This document shows, piece by piece, positions 35,508 to 46,320 of a stretch of DNA of 64,000 bases. Both the position numbers and the translations under genes were made by a program. A model generated the notes under the pieces. That model was not told the origin of the DNA, did no database searches, and saw nothing but the letters and a program-made list of their open reading frames with translations. Position 1 is the first letter of the stretch. Every line of letters starts with the position of its first letter. The stretch spans positions 1-64,000 of the forward strand of contig MU859130.1 of NCBI GenBank assembly GCA_033297205.1, written 5' to 3'. Source of the DNA: Pseudoneurospora amorphoporcata (lineage: Eukaryota > Ascomycota > Sordariomycetes > Sordariales > Sordariaceae).

Positions 35508-36334
35508 GATGGGCGTTTGGTCTCTTGGTGTATGTGTGTGTGTGTGTATGTTACTCGGAAAAGGCGGGAATCGAGAGTTCGAGAAGGACCCTTGCGGGTT
35601 TGCGATCGTTCCAGGGAATGGAGTTCGATAGGTTCGGTTTGGGATTTGCGACGACGACGAGCAACGCGCAATGCGATGGGTTGGAAAAGGCGGTATAACA
35701 GACGAATTACAAAAAGTCCAGGCTAGGTTGATGATTAAAGCCGGTCAAGGTCAACAAGAGGCAAGAAAACGAAGAGTCGCACAGGAAGAATGGCAAAGAA
35801 GGAAGCGGCAAGGTCAGGAATCCAGAGGAGGTTGTTCAATGCAAAAGGATCAGATCGAACGTTCAAGAGACGGCATCCAACAAATCCGCCGCTTCGGCCC
35901 TGCGCTACACTTGTGCAGTTGCATGCCTCTCGCTTCACAAAGTGCCTGCCACGGAACCCCGGAACTGCTGCCAGCGATCAGAAAGAGCCCAGAGCGAACC
36001 ATCGGCCTATCCGCACCTTCCTTGCTCGAAATGCTGAGCCCCTGAAATTAGCGTCGTGCAAAATCTTTATCGACCCCTTATGATTGGTCATTAAGACCTG
36101 AAGCCCCACCAGATCGGTACGTACACGACGCGACGCACATGCGACCGACTTTGGCCGGTGACGACGAACGATCAACGAACGTTCCGTTGGCCGCTGTGAC
36201 CGCGTCCGTTGCCGGGCCGCCGAATAACCACGCAATTGCCAGCCGGATGCGAGGATACCTCGGTGGCTCCGTTCCGTCATCATCATCCTCATCATGAATG
36301 ATCCCGTCCCTGTCGTGACAGTCTTCGGCCCCGG
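35508..36334. other. Divergent spacer
   Basis: The promoter region between the divergent ssSPT-like gene and the release-factor-like gene. It has a short (TG)n run near 35531-35548 and CGAACGA-type words near 36165-36180. No gene is seen. Confidence 0.5.
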
Positions 36335-37282
36335 ATGATGAAGACAACACTTCCGCTTCGCCTATCGTCGGTATCTTTTGGCATTGGGCCAGCCCTAGGT
36401 CGAATCCTGAAATATGGCGACCTACCTTTTATCTCGGGCTTCGCTTTGGGCTCTGGAGCAGGGCGGCGACCAGTGATAGCAACACCAGTGTGTATTGTCG
36501 CCGTTACAGCAGCAGGCAGGCCCGGGACAGTAACAGCGGCGGCACCATTCACCACCACTGCCGCATCATGGCTCAAAGCGTGGCAAATGCCTCCGCGTCC
36601 TAAATTGCCCGAGGACGAGTTGGAAGAGGTTTACCTCAAGGGTAGTGGTCCTGGTGGACAAAAAATTGTAAGTCGTCACCCTCCTCTCCCCTCTGCCACT
36701 TCGATTCCCTTTCGCCATACTCCCTTCAATCTCTTCCCCTCTCCCTCCTAGTCCCCCATGTGCCATCTCCCATCTCCCACCCACTCCTCTCCTCAACCCC
36801 AGTTACTAACCCCCCTCCCCGCCTCCCAGAATAAAACAAACTCCGCCGTCCAACTCCGCCACATCCCAACCAACATAGTGATCAAATGCCAAGAGACGCG
36901 TTCACGAACCCAAAACCGCAAGCTAGCTCGGGAGATCCTCGCCGCCAAAGTAGACTTCCACCTCAACGGTGATAAGTCGCGGGTAGCAATCGTGGGCAAC
37001 GTCAAGAAGAAGAAGGCGGATAGTAAAGCTAAGAAGGCGAGGAGGAAGTATAAGAAGTTGGAGGAGGAGAAGGCTGGCAAGGGTGGTGCTGGTGCTGGTG
37101 AGCAGTTAGTCGACGGGGAAGAGGGTAGAGAAGTGGAAGAGGGGGAAGAAGGGGAAGAGTGGGAAGTGGCTGACGCTGAGGGAGAAGAGGTGGAGGGACA
37201 TGAAGAGGAGATACAAGAAGAAGCTAACAAGGGGGAAGAGGCTGAGAAGCGCGGAAGAAGCGCTGATGCCGCTAAGCAGTGA
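36335..37282 (+). CDS. Mitochondrial class-I release-factor-like protein (GGQ)
   Basis: Exons 36335-36667 and 36830-37282 give 261 residues. The 162-nt intron has a GTAAGT donor, TACTAAC branch point and CCAG acceptor. It splits the signature GSGPGGQKI/NKTNSAV, with GGQ at residues 107-109, the motif that triggers peptidyl-tRNA hydrolysis. The domain lacks the codon-recognition part of true release factors, so it belongs to the short rescue-type group (human MTRFR/C12orf65, yeast Rso55). Those proteins act on stalled mitochondrial ribosomes. Residues 1-85 lack acidic residues apart from one or two and are rich in Arg, Ala, Ser and Thr, as a mitochondrial presequence would be. After a Lys/Arg-rich helix (about 167-185) there is an unusual Glu/Gly-rich tail of about 80 residues. 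An inner ATG at 36590 (MPPRPKLPEDE) would give a form without presequence. Confidence 0.87.
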
Positions 37283-38061
37283 GGATACCCAGGGTGTTAG
37301 TAGCAAATAAAGGAAAGTATCGAAGCCATCTGGTTTCTGCCACTGGTTTGCACCCTAGACCGTGTCCGATCATGCAAAGGGCTGCTCGTTACTCGGTTCC
37401 AGAGCGGTGAGGATCGCCTGGATCGGTATCGCCGCCTTACCATGGGGGTTCTCCTTCCATGAAATCCATAAGCACATGCATCTCGATACTGTAGTGGATC
37501 TAGTACCTTGACGGTCAGCAAGGACCCCTTTTGCCCTTGGCTTGTATCATCCTTATTAGGTATCTCATGGCCAAGGGACAAGCAGCTGAAAGTGGTTCTA
37601 GTAGAAAGAACGCTGTTTGAATTTTGATGATATTTTCATCCACGATAACCTCGAATTGCCCAGTTGTGACTAAAACTTGCTGCTAAAAGTGTAGTAAATA
37701 GAGAAAGGGTGTTGGCAAGATCAAGAAGCCCGCATACTTGATCGCGCCTATCCCACGCATTCGTAGCCGTCGCCGCCCACCCAGAACACAGAAAGAAGAG
37801 GCCATTATTTATGTCTTCCAGTAGAGAAAAGAGACGCCAACCCCCTTCTGACCACGCTCACTACTTTTCGTCTAAGAGAGACCTGTGCAGAATACACGCG
37901 CAATGCAGACATGCTACTTGACGCAGATAGGGGTGTTATGGCCCCAGTTGGCGCTGGCTCGTGACAGTCGTGGATTTGTCCATTTATTGAACTACATACA
38001 AGGTGTAAGCCGACGACGCTCCGCTTCCAACTGCAACAACGACCTCTCAAGGGCACCCACT
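37283..38061. other. Intergenic, probable convergent 3' UTRs
   Basis: This lies between the convergent release-factor-like and actin genes. The actin-side 300-400 bp probably are 3' UTR. No gene is seen. Confidence 0.6.
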
Positions 38062-39750
38062 TTAGAAGCACTTGCGGTGCACGATCGAGGGACCGCTCTC
38101 GTCGTACTCCTGCTTGGAGATCCACATCTGCTGGAAGGTCGAGAGCGAGGCGAGAATGGAACCACCGATCCAGACGGAGTACTTGCGCTCGGGAGGAGCA
38201 ATGATCTTGACCTTCATGGAAGAAGGAGCAAGAGCAGTGATCTCCTTCTGCATACGGTCGGAGAGACCAGGGTACATGGTGGTACCACCAGACTAGTGAC
38301 GAAAACGTTAGCGGGCCTATCCTGTACTGCCAACTCCACAGCGAACGGGGACTTACCATGACAATGTTGCCATAGAGATCCTTCCTGACATCGACATCGC
38401 ACTTCATGATGGAGTTGAAAGTGGTGACGTGGATACCGCCGGATTCGAGACCGAGGACGGAAGGCTGGAAGAGAGCCTCAGGGGCACGGAAGCGCTCGTT
38501 GCCGATGGTGATGACCTGACCATCGGGAAGCTCGTAGGACTTTTCGAGAGAAGAGCTCTGGGCGGCGGTCTGGATCTCCTGCTCAAAGTCGAGAGCGACG
38601 TAGCAGAGCTTCTCCTTGATGTCACGAACGATTTCGCGCTCGGCGGTGGTGGAGAAGGTGTAGCCACGCTCAGCGAGGATCTTCATGAGGTAGTCGGTAA
38701 GATCACGGCCAGCCATGTCAACACGGGCAATGGCGTGGGGAAGGGCGAAACCCTCATAGATGGGGACAACGTGAGTGACACCATCACCGGAGTCGAGGAC
38801 GATACCAGTGGTACGACCGGAGGCGTAGAGAGAAAGGACGGCCTGGATGGAGACGTAGAAGGCGGGGGCGTTGAACGTCTCGAAAACGATCTGTGTCATC
38901 TTCTCACGGTTGGACTTGGGGTTGATAGGGGCCTCGGTAAGGAGGACGGGGTGCTCCTCGGGGGCGACACGGAGCTCGTTGTAGAAGGTGTGATGCCAAA
39001 TCTTCTCCATGTCGTCCCAGTTGGTAACGACACCGTGCTCGATGGGGTACCTGAGGGTAAGGATACCACGCTTGGACTGAGCCTCATCACCGACATACGA
39101 GTCCTTCTGGCCCATACCGATCATGATACTGGCATGGTTGTCAGTTTTCCGAACGTCTTACAGTGTTGCGCGCGCGGGACGCTGGGGAGAAAATGGCATG
39201 CATACCCATGATGACGGGGACGACCGACGATGGAAGCTATCGCGACATGTTAGTATGGCTGGACGTTGGGTCTTGGCGGGGGTGGAAGTAGCTCTCTGAC
39301 TGCTGACACGTTGCTCGTCTCAAGCAGGAGCTACTCCTCGCGGGAATAGTGGGAACACTTACGGAAAACAGCTCTGGGGGCGTCATCACCGGCGAAACCG
39401 GCCTTGCACATACCCGAACTGGGCGGTTGTTAGCTCTTGTCCATCGGAATGTTCGCCATCTAGAGTTGGCTATTTGGGGGGGGCGGCGAGGCGTCGATTG
39501 CGGGCTGAATATGCCGCTTCTCCTAGGAGTCGGTGAGGCGCAGGCGAGGAAGAGGGGAAAGCTTACCCATTGTCGATAACGAGGGCGGCAACTTCTTCTG
39601 TTGGCGGGAATGCATCAGTCAGCTTGTGTCCATGATAAACAGTCGAGGGAGATGATGCAGAAGTCGGGTGAGCCGGCGACAAGCTCTCCGGCGCAGGCAG
39701 ACTGGGGACTGGGCCGGAATGTGGACATGCTGGCGTTACGTACCCTCCAT
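38062..39750 (-). CDS. act: Actin
   Basis: Six exons on the - strand, 39750-39744, 39597-39567, 39418-39363, 39236-39206, 39128-38357 and 38292-38062, add up to exactly 375 residues plus stop, the canonical actin length. Introns are 146, 148, 126, 77 and 64 nt with GTACGT, GTAAGC, GTAAGT, GTATGC and GTAAGT donors. Signature stretches include [20 protein letters not shown] (phosphate loop 1), IMIGMGQKDSYVGDEAQSKR, VLDSGDGVTHVVPIYEGF (phosphate loop 2), and the C-terminal WISKQEYDESGPSIVHRKCF. Actin polymerises into cables, patches and the contractile ring, driving hyphal tip growth and endocytosis. The first exon is only 7 nt, and the first four exons total 125 nt, so ORF scans miss the N-terminus. 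Strong codon bias and pyrimidine-rich upstream DNA on the coding strand fit high expression. Confidence 0.98.
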
Positions 39751-42700
39751 TGTGATAGATTAGGTGGTGACGAAAAGTGTCGGATTAAGCAAAAGGTACA
39801 AAAGAAGAGTTATTAAATACGCTCGACGATTCCCGGATCGATGAAGCGATGGTGATTTGGCTGAGAGTGGTGTTGCCGAAGGACGTAGAGACGTTGTTGG
39901 GGCAAAAATTTGGATGTTGTTCGGTTGGCGGAGGAGTTGGAAAAGGGGAGGTGAATTTAAGGTCAGCTTTGGGAGTACGAGGCGGCGGGTGGATTGAGGG
40001 GAGAGGTAGGGGAGGTAAGGGGATGGATTGCTGTGGTGCCAGGTGCGAGGGAACGGATGGCGGACTGGGGGGGACTTGGACTGAGGTGCTGGCTGGCTGT
40101 TGGCTTGGTTGGACTGGCTGGGCTTGGTCACCTCACGGCATGGGACTTGGCGGCGGCGGCGAAGGAGAATGGAAGGAAAGGCGGGCAGGGCAGGGACACC
40201 TCAACACCGATGTCCAGTCACTGCTCTCACTGGCACTGGACACTGACAAGCGGAAGCCAGCCAGCAGACGAATGGAAGCTCCCTCGCCAAGCTGGTGCGC
40301 TGCCTGTCTGCACTATTGCCCGTGGCTCACGATGCGTGCACAGCACCCTCCTCGCTGTTCACTTTCTTACCTCCAACTACTAACTCAACATCACCAAATC
40401 ACTGGCCGCATCACCCCCTTACTGTCTGGCGTCTATTCTAGGTGGACAAGTTGTCAAAGTCCCAGTGTCATGCTTGATCGGGGGTGGCTCAAGGTGGATT
40501 CCCGAGTGGCCTGCGATCCGTAAAGTGGGTAGGAGACACCGCCTAATTTTGGGAGGACAAGGAGATCTTCCTGCCGCCAACACACTTTGGGAAGGCTTCC
40601 GCACCTCGGAGGCGACGTCTCGACAATGTTCTGGCAACTGGCAGCCCATTGATGATTCAAGTCTACACTAGGTATTGCAGCCCGGCCGGGGTCGTCACCG
40701 CTGCGTGCCGTTGTTCGACGGGGCAGCTAGTAGGTATGTAGACGATTGCGAGAATGAACTTGAAGCGTGGGAGCGTGGCTGGTTCAATGTCGTTGTCCTC
40801 CCCTGCGTTGTTGCCGTCGTACCTGGTCGCTGTCCACCTTGTCGCACCCCGTTCATTACTTGTTAATACTCCTCCTGAAGAACGCGTTTGCAATTCCAGA
40901 AGATCCAATGTCTTCTTTACCGTCTCTTCTGTTGGAGCCTGGCTGATTACGATCTCTTGGAAGCTGGTCCGGATCGCAAAACCCCATGGCCCCGGGGGTC
41001 CGAGTGTTTTGAAGGCTCCATGGCCGCCCGGTACGGGATCTGACGGAGATAGCCTACGGTATGCACTCGGGTCCATACGGTACGGAGACTTCCACCAGCG
41101 GTGTCATTTTGGGGATGAGAACGAGGTATTGCCACAGTCCAACACCATTTGACACCTACACCACCAACTTATTGGCGTCTACTTCATCCCACAATTCACC
41201 ACACCTTCACAGCCTGGAATTGGAACTTTGGTTTCGCTGTCCACGTTGGGCCAAGTATAGCTGACGTATGCCCCATTAGGCATCCGGGAATTTTGCATCC
41301 CAAACGACAAAGAACATGAGGTCGAGATACGCATCACCGTTCATCATCTTGTTGTGCCAAGCAGGCATCTCGTCTCCTTTCTTGAAGCCTGATATGAACA
41401 TTTAGGCTTTTCCCTAGGCGCCGACCATTCTTCCCTGCGCTGCGCGAGTGACTTGCGTATGCATCGCACTCTAAGATGTCAGCCTTGTCAGACGTTGGAG
41501 CGGCATTCCCGGCAACGATGATCACCATTCCCCTTTTCAGTGATCTAAAATCAGCATCAATATCACGGGCCTGGCGTCTTTGTCTCGATTTATACACAAA
41601 TCTATGAGAAACAGCCGCCAAGCGAAGCGACGAGTTCCGCAACGGGTTCGGACATGACGCGGCTGTGGTCCATTCAACCATCAGTGCATGTGTTCCAGCG
41701 TGGTGGGTATCGATGACAGGCAGTAGCATTGTCGTGGGCGGGATTCCGTTCGCGACATCAACAAGCTGGAATACCTACGTGGACGGCAGAGACAGCAGCC
41801 AACACCAAAAGAACCACTCGGGACCAGAGCACTCCTCGGGCAATCAAAGCTTTGGCTGTGAAGGGGGCCATTCTCAAAAACACACCAGTCCTGTTGGATG
41901 CTCATGGCCAATGCGACCTTCTCCAACCAGTCACCAGCCTCCTAGTTTACCCTTCGTTGTCACTTTATGCGATCCTCGGGAACGAAGCAGAGCGGTCACT
42001 GCCACTTTGAAATGCCGTAATGATTCAGGCGACTCAGGTCGTGTCAGCCTGCTCCGTTGTCTGTCAGTGTCGTCAGTTGTCTCCCCGCAATAGGACGGTT
42101 GGACCTGGAGCAACAATGACCGAGGGGCAAGGTGGGGCAGCTGCTGCCCACTTTGCTCATCGTGCGTTGAATTGTGAAAGGTGTGGAGGGGCAGTGCACA
42201 GATCATTGGATTCCAGCTCAGGGAAGCTGTTAAAGAAAGAATATGGGCCTGGAGCTTGGACTTCATTCTGAATCTCCCATTTCCACCCCCTGAAGATTTG
42301 ATGATGCCCATGTTCGTTTGATGTTTCATTCCCTTCTGGAAGCTGAAGTGTTATTCCTTTCTAGGGACATGATTTCGGAAGGTCAACCTAAGCGGAAGCA
42401 GCCTTGCCTTAATCCAGAGATCCTCATAAGCAAGCGGCTCCACGTCTCATTCCTTTTCCAAATTGCCAGCCAGTTAGCACGTGGGGAAGGCGCTAAGCCT
42501 CTTTTGGACCGAACTTTCCTGAAACTCAAAGAACAATCGAGATGGGATTGGACAGCAATCGGCATTATCGATAAGTCAGCCTTGCGCAAACCAATTCTTA
42601 TCCTTCTTATACTATTTGTAGGTACATTGGCGGGGCGCAAACAACATCAACAAAAGTGTAACTGATCAAGCCATCATCTCCATATCCATCCACTCATCAC

Positions 42701-42894
42701 ACGAACATCAAGGACCCTATTGGACCTTTGAAACAGCTACTTCGTATCGAATACCGACCGAGTCCACAAAGCAAACAAACCAAACTCCCAAGTGTCAACC
42801 AGAACAAGTCTCGGCGCAAACCATTAGACCCGAACTATCCAGTGTCTAAACCAACACACACACCTGCAACCAACCACACCAAACCACATCCAAA
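39751..42894. other. Actin/FES1 divergent upstream region
   Basis: About 3.1 kb between divergent genes. The first approximately 350 bp upstream of actin are C/T-rich on the actin strand, as in strong fungal promoters. Open frames (39849-40523, 41665-42093, 42318-42665 and others) overlap each other on both strands and show no protein motif. The last approximately 200 bp before 42895 are rich in CAA/ACC words, typical of a 5' leader. No further gene is supported. Confidence 0.5.
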
Positions 42895-43638
42895 ATGGAG
42901 AAGAACCTCAACCAACTTCTTAAATGGTCCATCGAAGCCCAAGCCGCTGCCGCAGCAGGCCAATCCCACGGGCCTAACGGCACATCTACCTCTTCCTCTA
43001 ACGACGGCCCTACCCCCGGCGCCGGCGCCGTCGCGACTTCTCCTGCCCCCGAAGTCACCGCTCCCGGGCCCCGCCCCATTGACCCCGAAGTCCTCGCCTC
43101 CCTCTTCGGCGGGCCCTCCGAGGCCGACCTGATGAAAGCTGCCATCGAAGTGATCACCGACCCCTCGCCCGAGGTTACGCTCGAGAACCGCTTAATCGCG
43201 TTCGACAACTTTGAGCAGCTGATCGAGAACCTCGACAACGCGAACCTGATTGAGAAGCTTTCCTTGTGGTCGCCCCTGCTGTCGGTGCTCGAGCACGAGG
43301 AAGAGGAGATGAGGTTTTTCGCGGCCTGGTGCGTCGGCACCGCGGTGCAGAATAATGAGAAGACGCAGGAAAGGCTGTTGGCTATGGGCGGTGTTCCTAA
43401 GCTGGTGGCGCTGGCGATGAAGGAGGGCGAGACGGAGAAGGTTAGACGCAAGGCTACATATGCGCTGTCCAGCGCCGTGAGGAATTATCAGCCGGCTATG
43501 GATGTCGCGGCTGAGGAGATGCATAAGCTCGGTCATGAGGTTTTGGTTGGCAACGGGACCACAAAGGTGGATGCGGCGGATATGGATAAGGTTGATGAGG
43601 TTATTGATTGGTTGAGGAGTAAGGCTAAGGCTGCTTAA
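42895..43638 (+). CDS. fes1: Hsp70 nucleotide exchange factor Fes1
   Basis: A single intronless exon encodes 247 residues. Fes1 (animal HspBP1) binds the ATPase domain of cytosolic Hsp70 with armadillo-like repeats, releases ADP and helps direct misfolded clients to degradation. The family N-terminus is present (NLNQLLKWSIEAQ, residues 4-16), followed by a flexible Ala/Pro/Gly/Ser linker (about 17-65). The helical repeat core follows: ENRLIAFDNFEQLIENLDNA, EEEMRFFAAWCVGTAVQNN, GGVPKLVALAMK and RRKATYALSSAVRNYQPAM. Length and order match fungal Fes1. The start codon lies in AAAATGG, and no upstream in-frame ATG extends the family N-terminus. Confidence 0.94.
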   Translation: MEKNLNQLLKWSIEAQAAAAAGQSHGPNGTSTSSSNDGPTPGAGAVATSPAPEVTAPGPRPIDPEVLASLFGGPSEADLMKAAIEVITDPSPEVTLENRLIAFDNFEQLIENLDNANLIEKLSLWSPLLSVLEHEEEEMRFFAAWCVGTAVQNNEKTQERLLAMGGVPKLVALAMKEGETEKVRRKATYALSSAVRNYQPAMDVAAEEMHKLGHEVLVGNGTTKVDAADMDKVDEVIDWLRSKAKAA

Positions 43639-44271
43639 GGCTGTCCTGTTTAAGGGGATGAGTGAGCAGAGACTTGGATGTTATGATTGGGGATGACCAA
43701 ATGGAACGAAAAAGGGCGTGGAAGATGTGTTTGATTTGGGCATTGGTAAAGGCGTTGTGGGGTTTTGCGTTTGAGATCTGGATGATGGGTTCCGTTGTCA
43801 TGATACCTTGACCTGTTCTGCAAGCTATTCTAGAAAGGGGATATGGATATATGGTATGGTTTAGACTTGGGCAAATACACTTTTGACGATGCCCGTTAAC
43901 AGTGGACGGAAATTTGAACAGCTTGGTTCAGACACTCCTTTCAGCTTGACGTATCTGTGATTTTGCTTTGTTTTGTTCTTCTTCAACCCTCAGACCCAGT
44001 GGTATTTTTTCTTCCCATATCCTTCCCACATTGTCTATGATCTTTCTTCTCGTGATGTTGTTACAAAATGGTATATACACCCAACATACCCTACATCATC
44101 CCTATGTGGCGGTGGTGTATTCGTATTGTACAAGTTTCACACACTCCTTCTCCTCAAACGTCATCCAACTATGACCGTGATATGATGCGAGATGCTTGTT
44201 CATCATCATCCCTCCGCTTAGACCTCGTCCCTCACTCAACAACCTCTCAAGACCATCATCCCGTTTGGCGC
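43639..44271. other. Convergent 3' regions of FES1 and MRPL7
   Basis: 633 bp between two convergent stop codons. T-rich stretches near 43970-44050 would suit 3' ends. No gene is seen. Confidence 0.6.
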
Positions 44272-45680
44272 TTAGGTGCTGTAGAAAGGAACGCCGAGGG
44301 ACTGGAGCAGAAGCTTGGCCTGTCTATCGGAAGTGGCTGTCGTCTTGATGGCGATGTGGCAACCGGGGATCATCTTGGCGGGGTACATCTAGAGAGGAGA
44401 GTAGAAAGTCAGTAATCTGTCGTCGCCAAGTCCAAAAAGAACCAAGAGGTGGGTAGAGCCAGAGCCAGAGCCAGAGCCAGAGTCAAAGCTAGAGTCAAAG
44501 TCAAAGCCAGAGCCAGAGCCGGAGTCGAGTCTTTCTCTCATCCTGTCCTTGTTCCAGCTTCAGCTCCAGCCCCATCTCCAACTCCAGCTCCACTCCTTCC
44601 TCCCCCCTCCTCCCCATCACCCATCACCCCCAAGAAAAACTCACATCGTAATTACACTCCACCTCCGGGAAAAGCTGCACATCCTCCGGATTGAGACCAA
44701 ACTGCACATTACCACTTCCATCACCCGTACTCCCCTGAATACCCTTCCAGTCCTTGATCCTGGGAAAGACCAGATGCACCATGCGATCCAAAAACTCCCA
44801 CGCCGCGTTTCCGTAAATCGTCGTCTTGCAACCCGCCGGTTTGTTCGCCTGCAGATGCCACTGCACCACGTTCGATTTCGAGCGCGTCATCTCCGGCATC
44901 GTCCCCGTCATGGCCAGCAGCACGGCGCGCGCCACGATGAGCATATCCGGGTTCTTGAGGCCCAAGGGCACGAAGGTGGATACCGTGATTTCTTTGATCT
45001 CGGGGATATTGCGGAAGGTGATGTCCCTCTCGCGAATGGGCAGCTCGGGAGCACCGCGGGGCGCGCGGCGGGCACGGTTGGCGAAGTAGGGCGAGTCGCC
45101 TTCCCAGGCGCGCAGGCGCTCCGAGGGCTCCTTTTTGGGGGTTCCCGGAGGTGTGTGGATGTAGGTGAGCGTCATGAGGTCGGAGGCCATGACGGTGCGG
45201 AAGGTTTCCTTGAGGCGGGGCATGTTGAAGGGGCCGGGAACGAAGTCGCGGGCGATGGGGTCGGAGGAGGGAGGGGATTGGATGGGATGGAGAGGACCGC
45301 GGTTGTACTTGGGGGGGTGGTATTGGTATCTGGGGTGAACCATGGTGAGGTTAGCTTTGCTGCGATTCTTTGTGAAGTTTGTGTATGGCGGGTAGATATG
45401 TAAATGGTAGGCAGATGTAAACACACCTGCTGCTAGGCAACCTCGCCTTCCTGTCGGCCGCGCGCTTCCATGGCCTGAATTCCTTCTTGTCCTCTGCGCT
45501 GGGGAGGGGAGCCTCCAATGCCGACCGTGTCTCAAGCTCGGCGAGGTCGGGAATGTTCTTGGAGGAGGGGGCAGTGGCGCCGGAGCCGGCCTGTGTCGAG
45601 GCGCATCTTCGGATAGCGAACTGAGTAGAGAAAGGTTGAAGGGCGCGAGCCGATCTCGAGACCCCGCGGAGACTGGCCAT
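44272..45680 (-). CDS. mrpl7: Mitochondrial ribosomal protein uL5m (MRPL7)
   Basis: Three exons on the - strand, 45680-45427, 45329-44645 and 44388-44272, encode 351 residues. Introns are 97 nt (GTGTGT...CCAG, branch GCTAAC) and 256 nt (GTGAGT...CTAG). The protein is the mitochondrial large-subunit counterpart of bacterial L5, in the central protuberance near 5S-equivalent contacts. The N-terminus (MASLRGVSRSARALQPF...) is basic and Ser/Arg-rich, as a mitochondrial presequence. The L5 core includes RDITFRNIPEIKEITVSTF, the DRMVHLVFPRIKDWKGI stretch and VQFGLNPEDVQLFPEVE, followed by the MIPGCHIAIKTTA end from the last exon. It is larger than bacterial L5 (about 180 residues), as is usual for fungal mitochondrial homologues. 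The second intron carries simple repeats. Confidence 0.9.
44455..44526 (+). repeat. GAGCCA hexanucleotide repeat in MRPL7 intron 2
   Basis: About 11 imperfect 6-bp units of GAGCCA/AGTCAA lie within the second MRPL7 intron. A second CAGCTC-type repetitive block is at 44553-44596. They account for most of the unusual 256-nt length of this intron. Confidence 0.8.
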
Positions 45681-46320
45681 GGTGAATTACTGGAAAAAGA
45701 AACCGGCGTTCGGGCGGGCGCTCTGATTTCGGAATTGGCGACGGGGTTGTCGTCGGTTCGGGGCTGGTGGGTTGAGGAGAAGGTCCGGCGCACGCGGGAA
45801 ATCGGGGCCGAAGGTCTGTCACAGAGGGCAGCGAGGTTCCTTCTCCAAGCGCAAGGTCCTGGTCCCGCGTCGAGGCTCGAGAGGTGCCGGTCCCCGTTGT
45901 GCCGCCCGCCGGAATTTTTTTGGGAGCCTCTGCGGGCCCTCGAACCGGGGCCAATGCTTGGCTGCAGGCGTTGGCGGATTGAGTTCGGGTTAGGGTTATA
46001 GGTATGTTACCCCTGAAATGGTCCGAGTCCCTGGACCCCGGAATTGCATCTGATGTCGTTGATGAACTATGAACACTTCGGGATCAATCATTTTCACATC
46101 CAGGCATGAACATGGAAGCAGCTTTCATCGAATTACAACGAGATGATGATTAGATTAGGAGATTATTGTGTATGCGTATGCTGCCTTTGCTCTAACTATC
46201 CTCCAAGCCATCAACTATTACACCCTTCCGCGCACACCTTATTCACATGTCTAGAAACAACAAAGGCTGTATATAACGGGGAAATCAAGAGAAAACGAAA
46301 AGAACGTCTACGAATCGTCA
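45681..46320. other. MRPL7 upstream region
   Basis: 640 bp upstream of MRPL7 and downstream of the WSC-domain gene. Frames here (45532-45954, 45636-46001) are shadows or chance. A telomere-repeat-like word is listed separately. Confidence 0.5.
45987..45998 (+). promoter_or_regulatory. Telomere-like GGGTTAGGGTTA box
   Basis: Two overlapping TTAGGG-type units lie about 307 bp upstream of the MRPL7 start codon. TTAGGG boxes bound by Myb-domain factors (Tbf1 type) are known in front of ribosomal and snoRNA genes in several fungi. Here the role is inferred from sequence and position only, and one copy could be chance. Confidence 0.3.

Noticed and set aside
38429..39211. A 260-codon + strand frame over actin
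   Set aside because: Antisense shadow of actin's strongly biased codons.
44553..44596. Possible hairpin between the two repeat blocks of MRPL7 intron 2
   Set aside because: Both blocks are G/T-rich on the transcribed strand and not complementary to each other.
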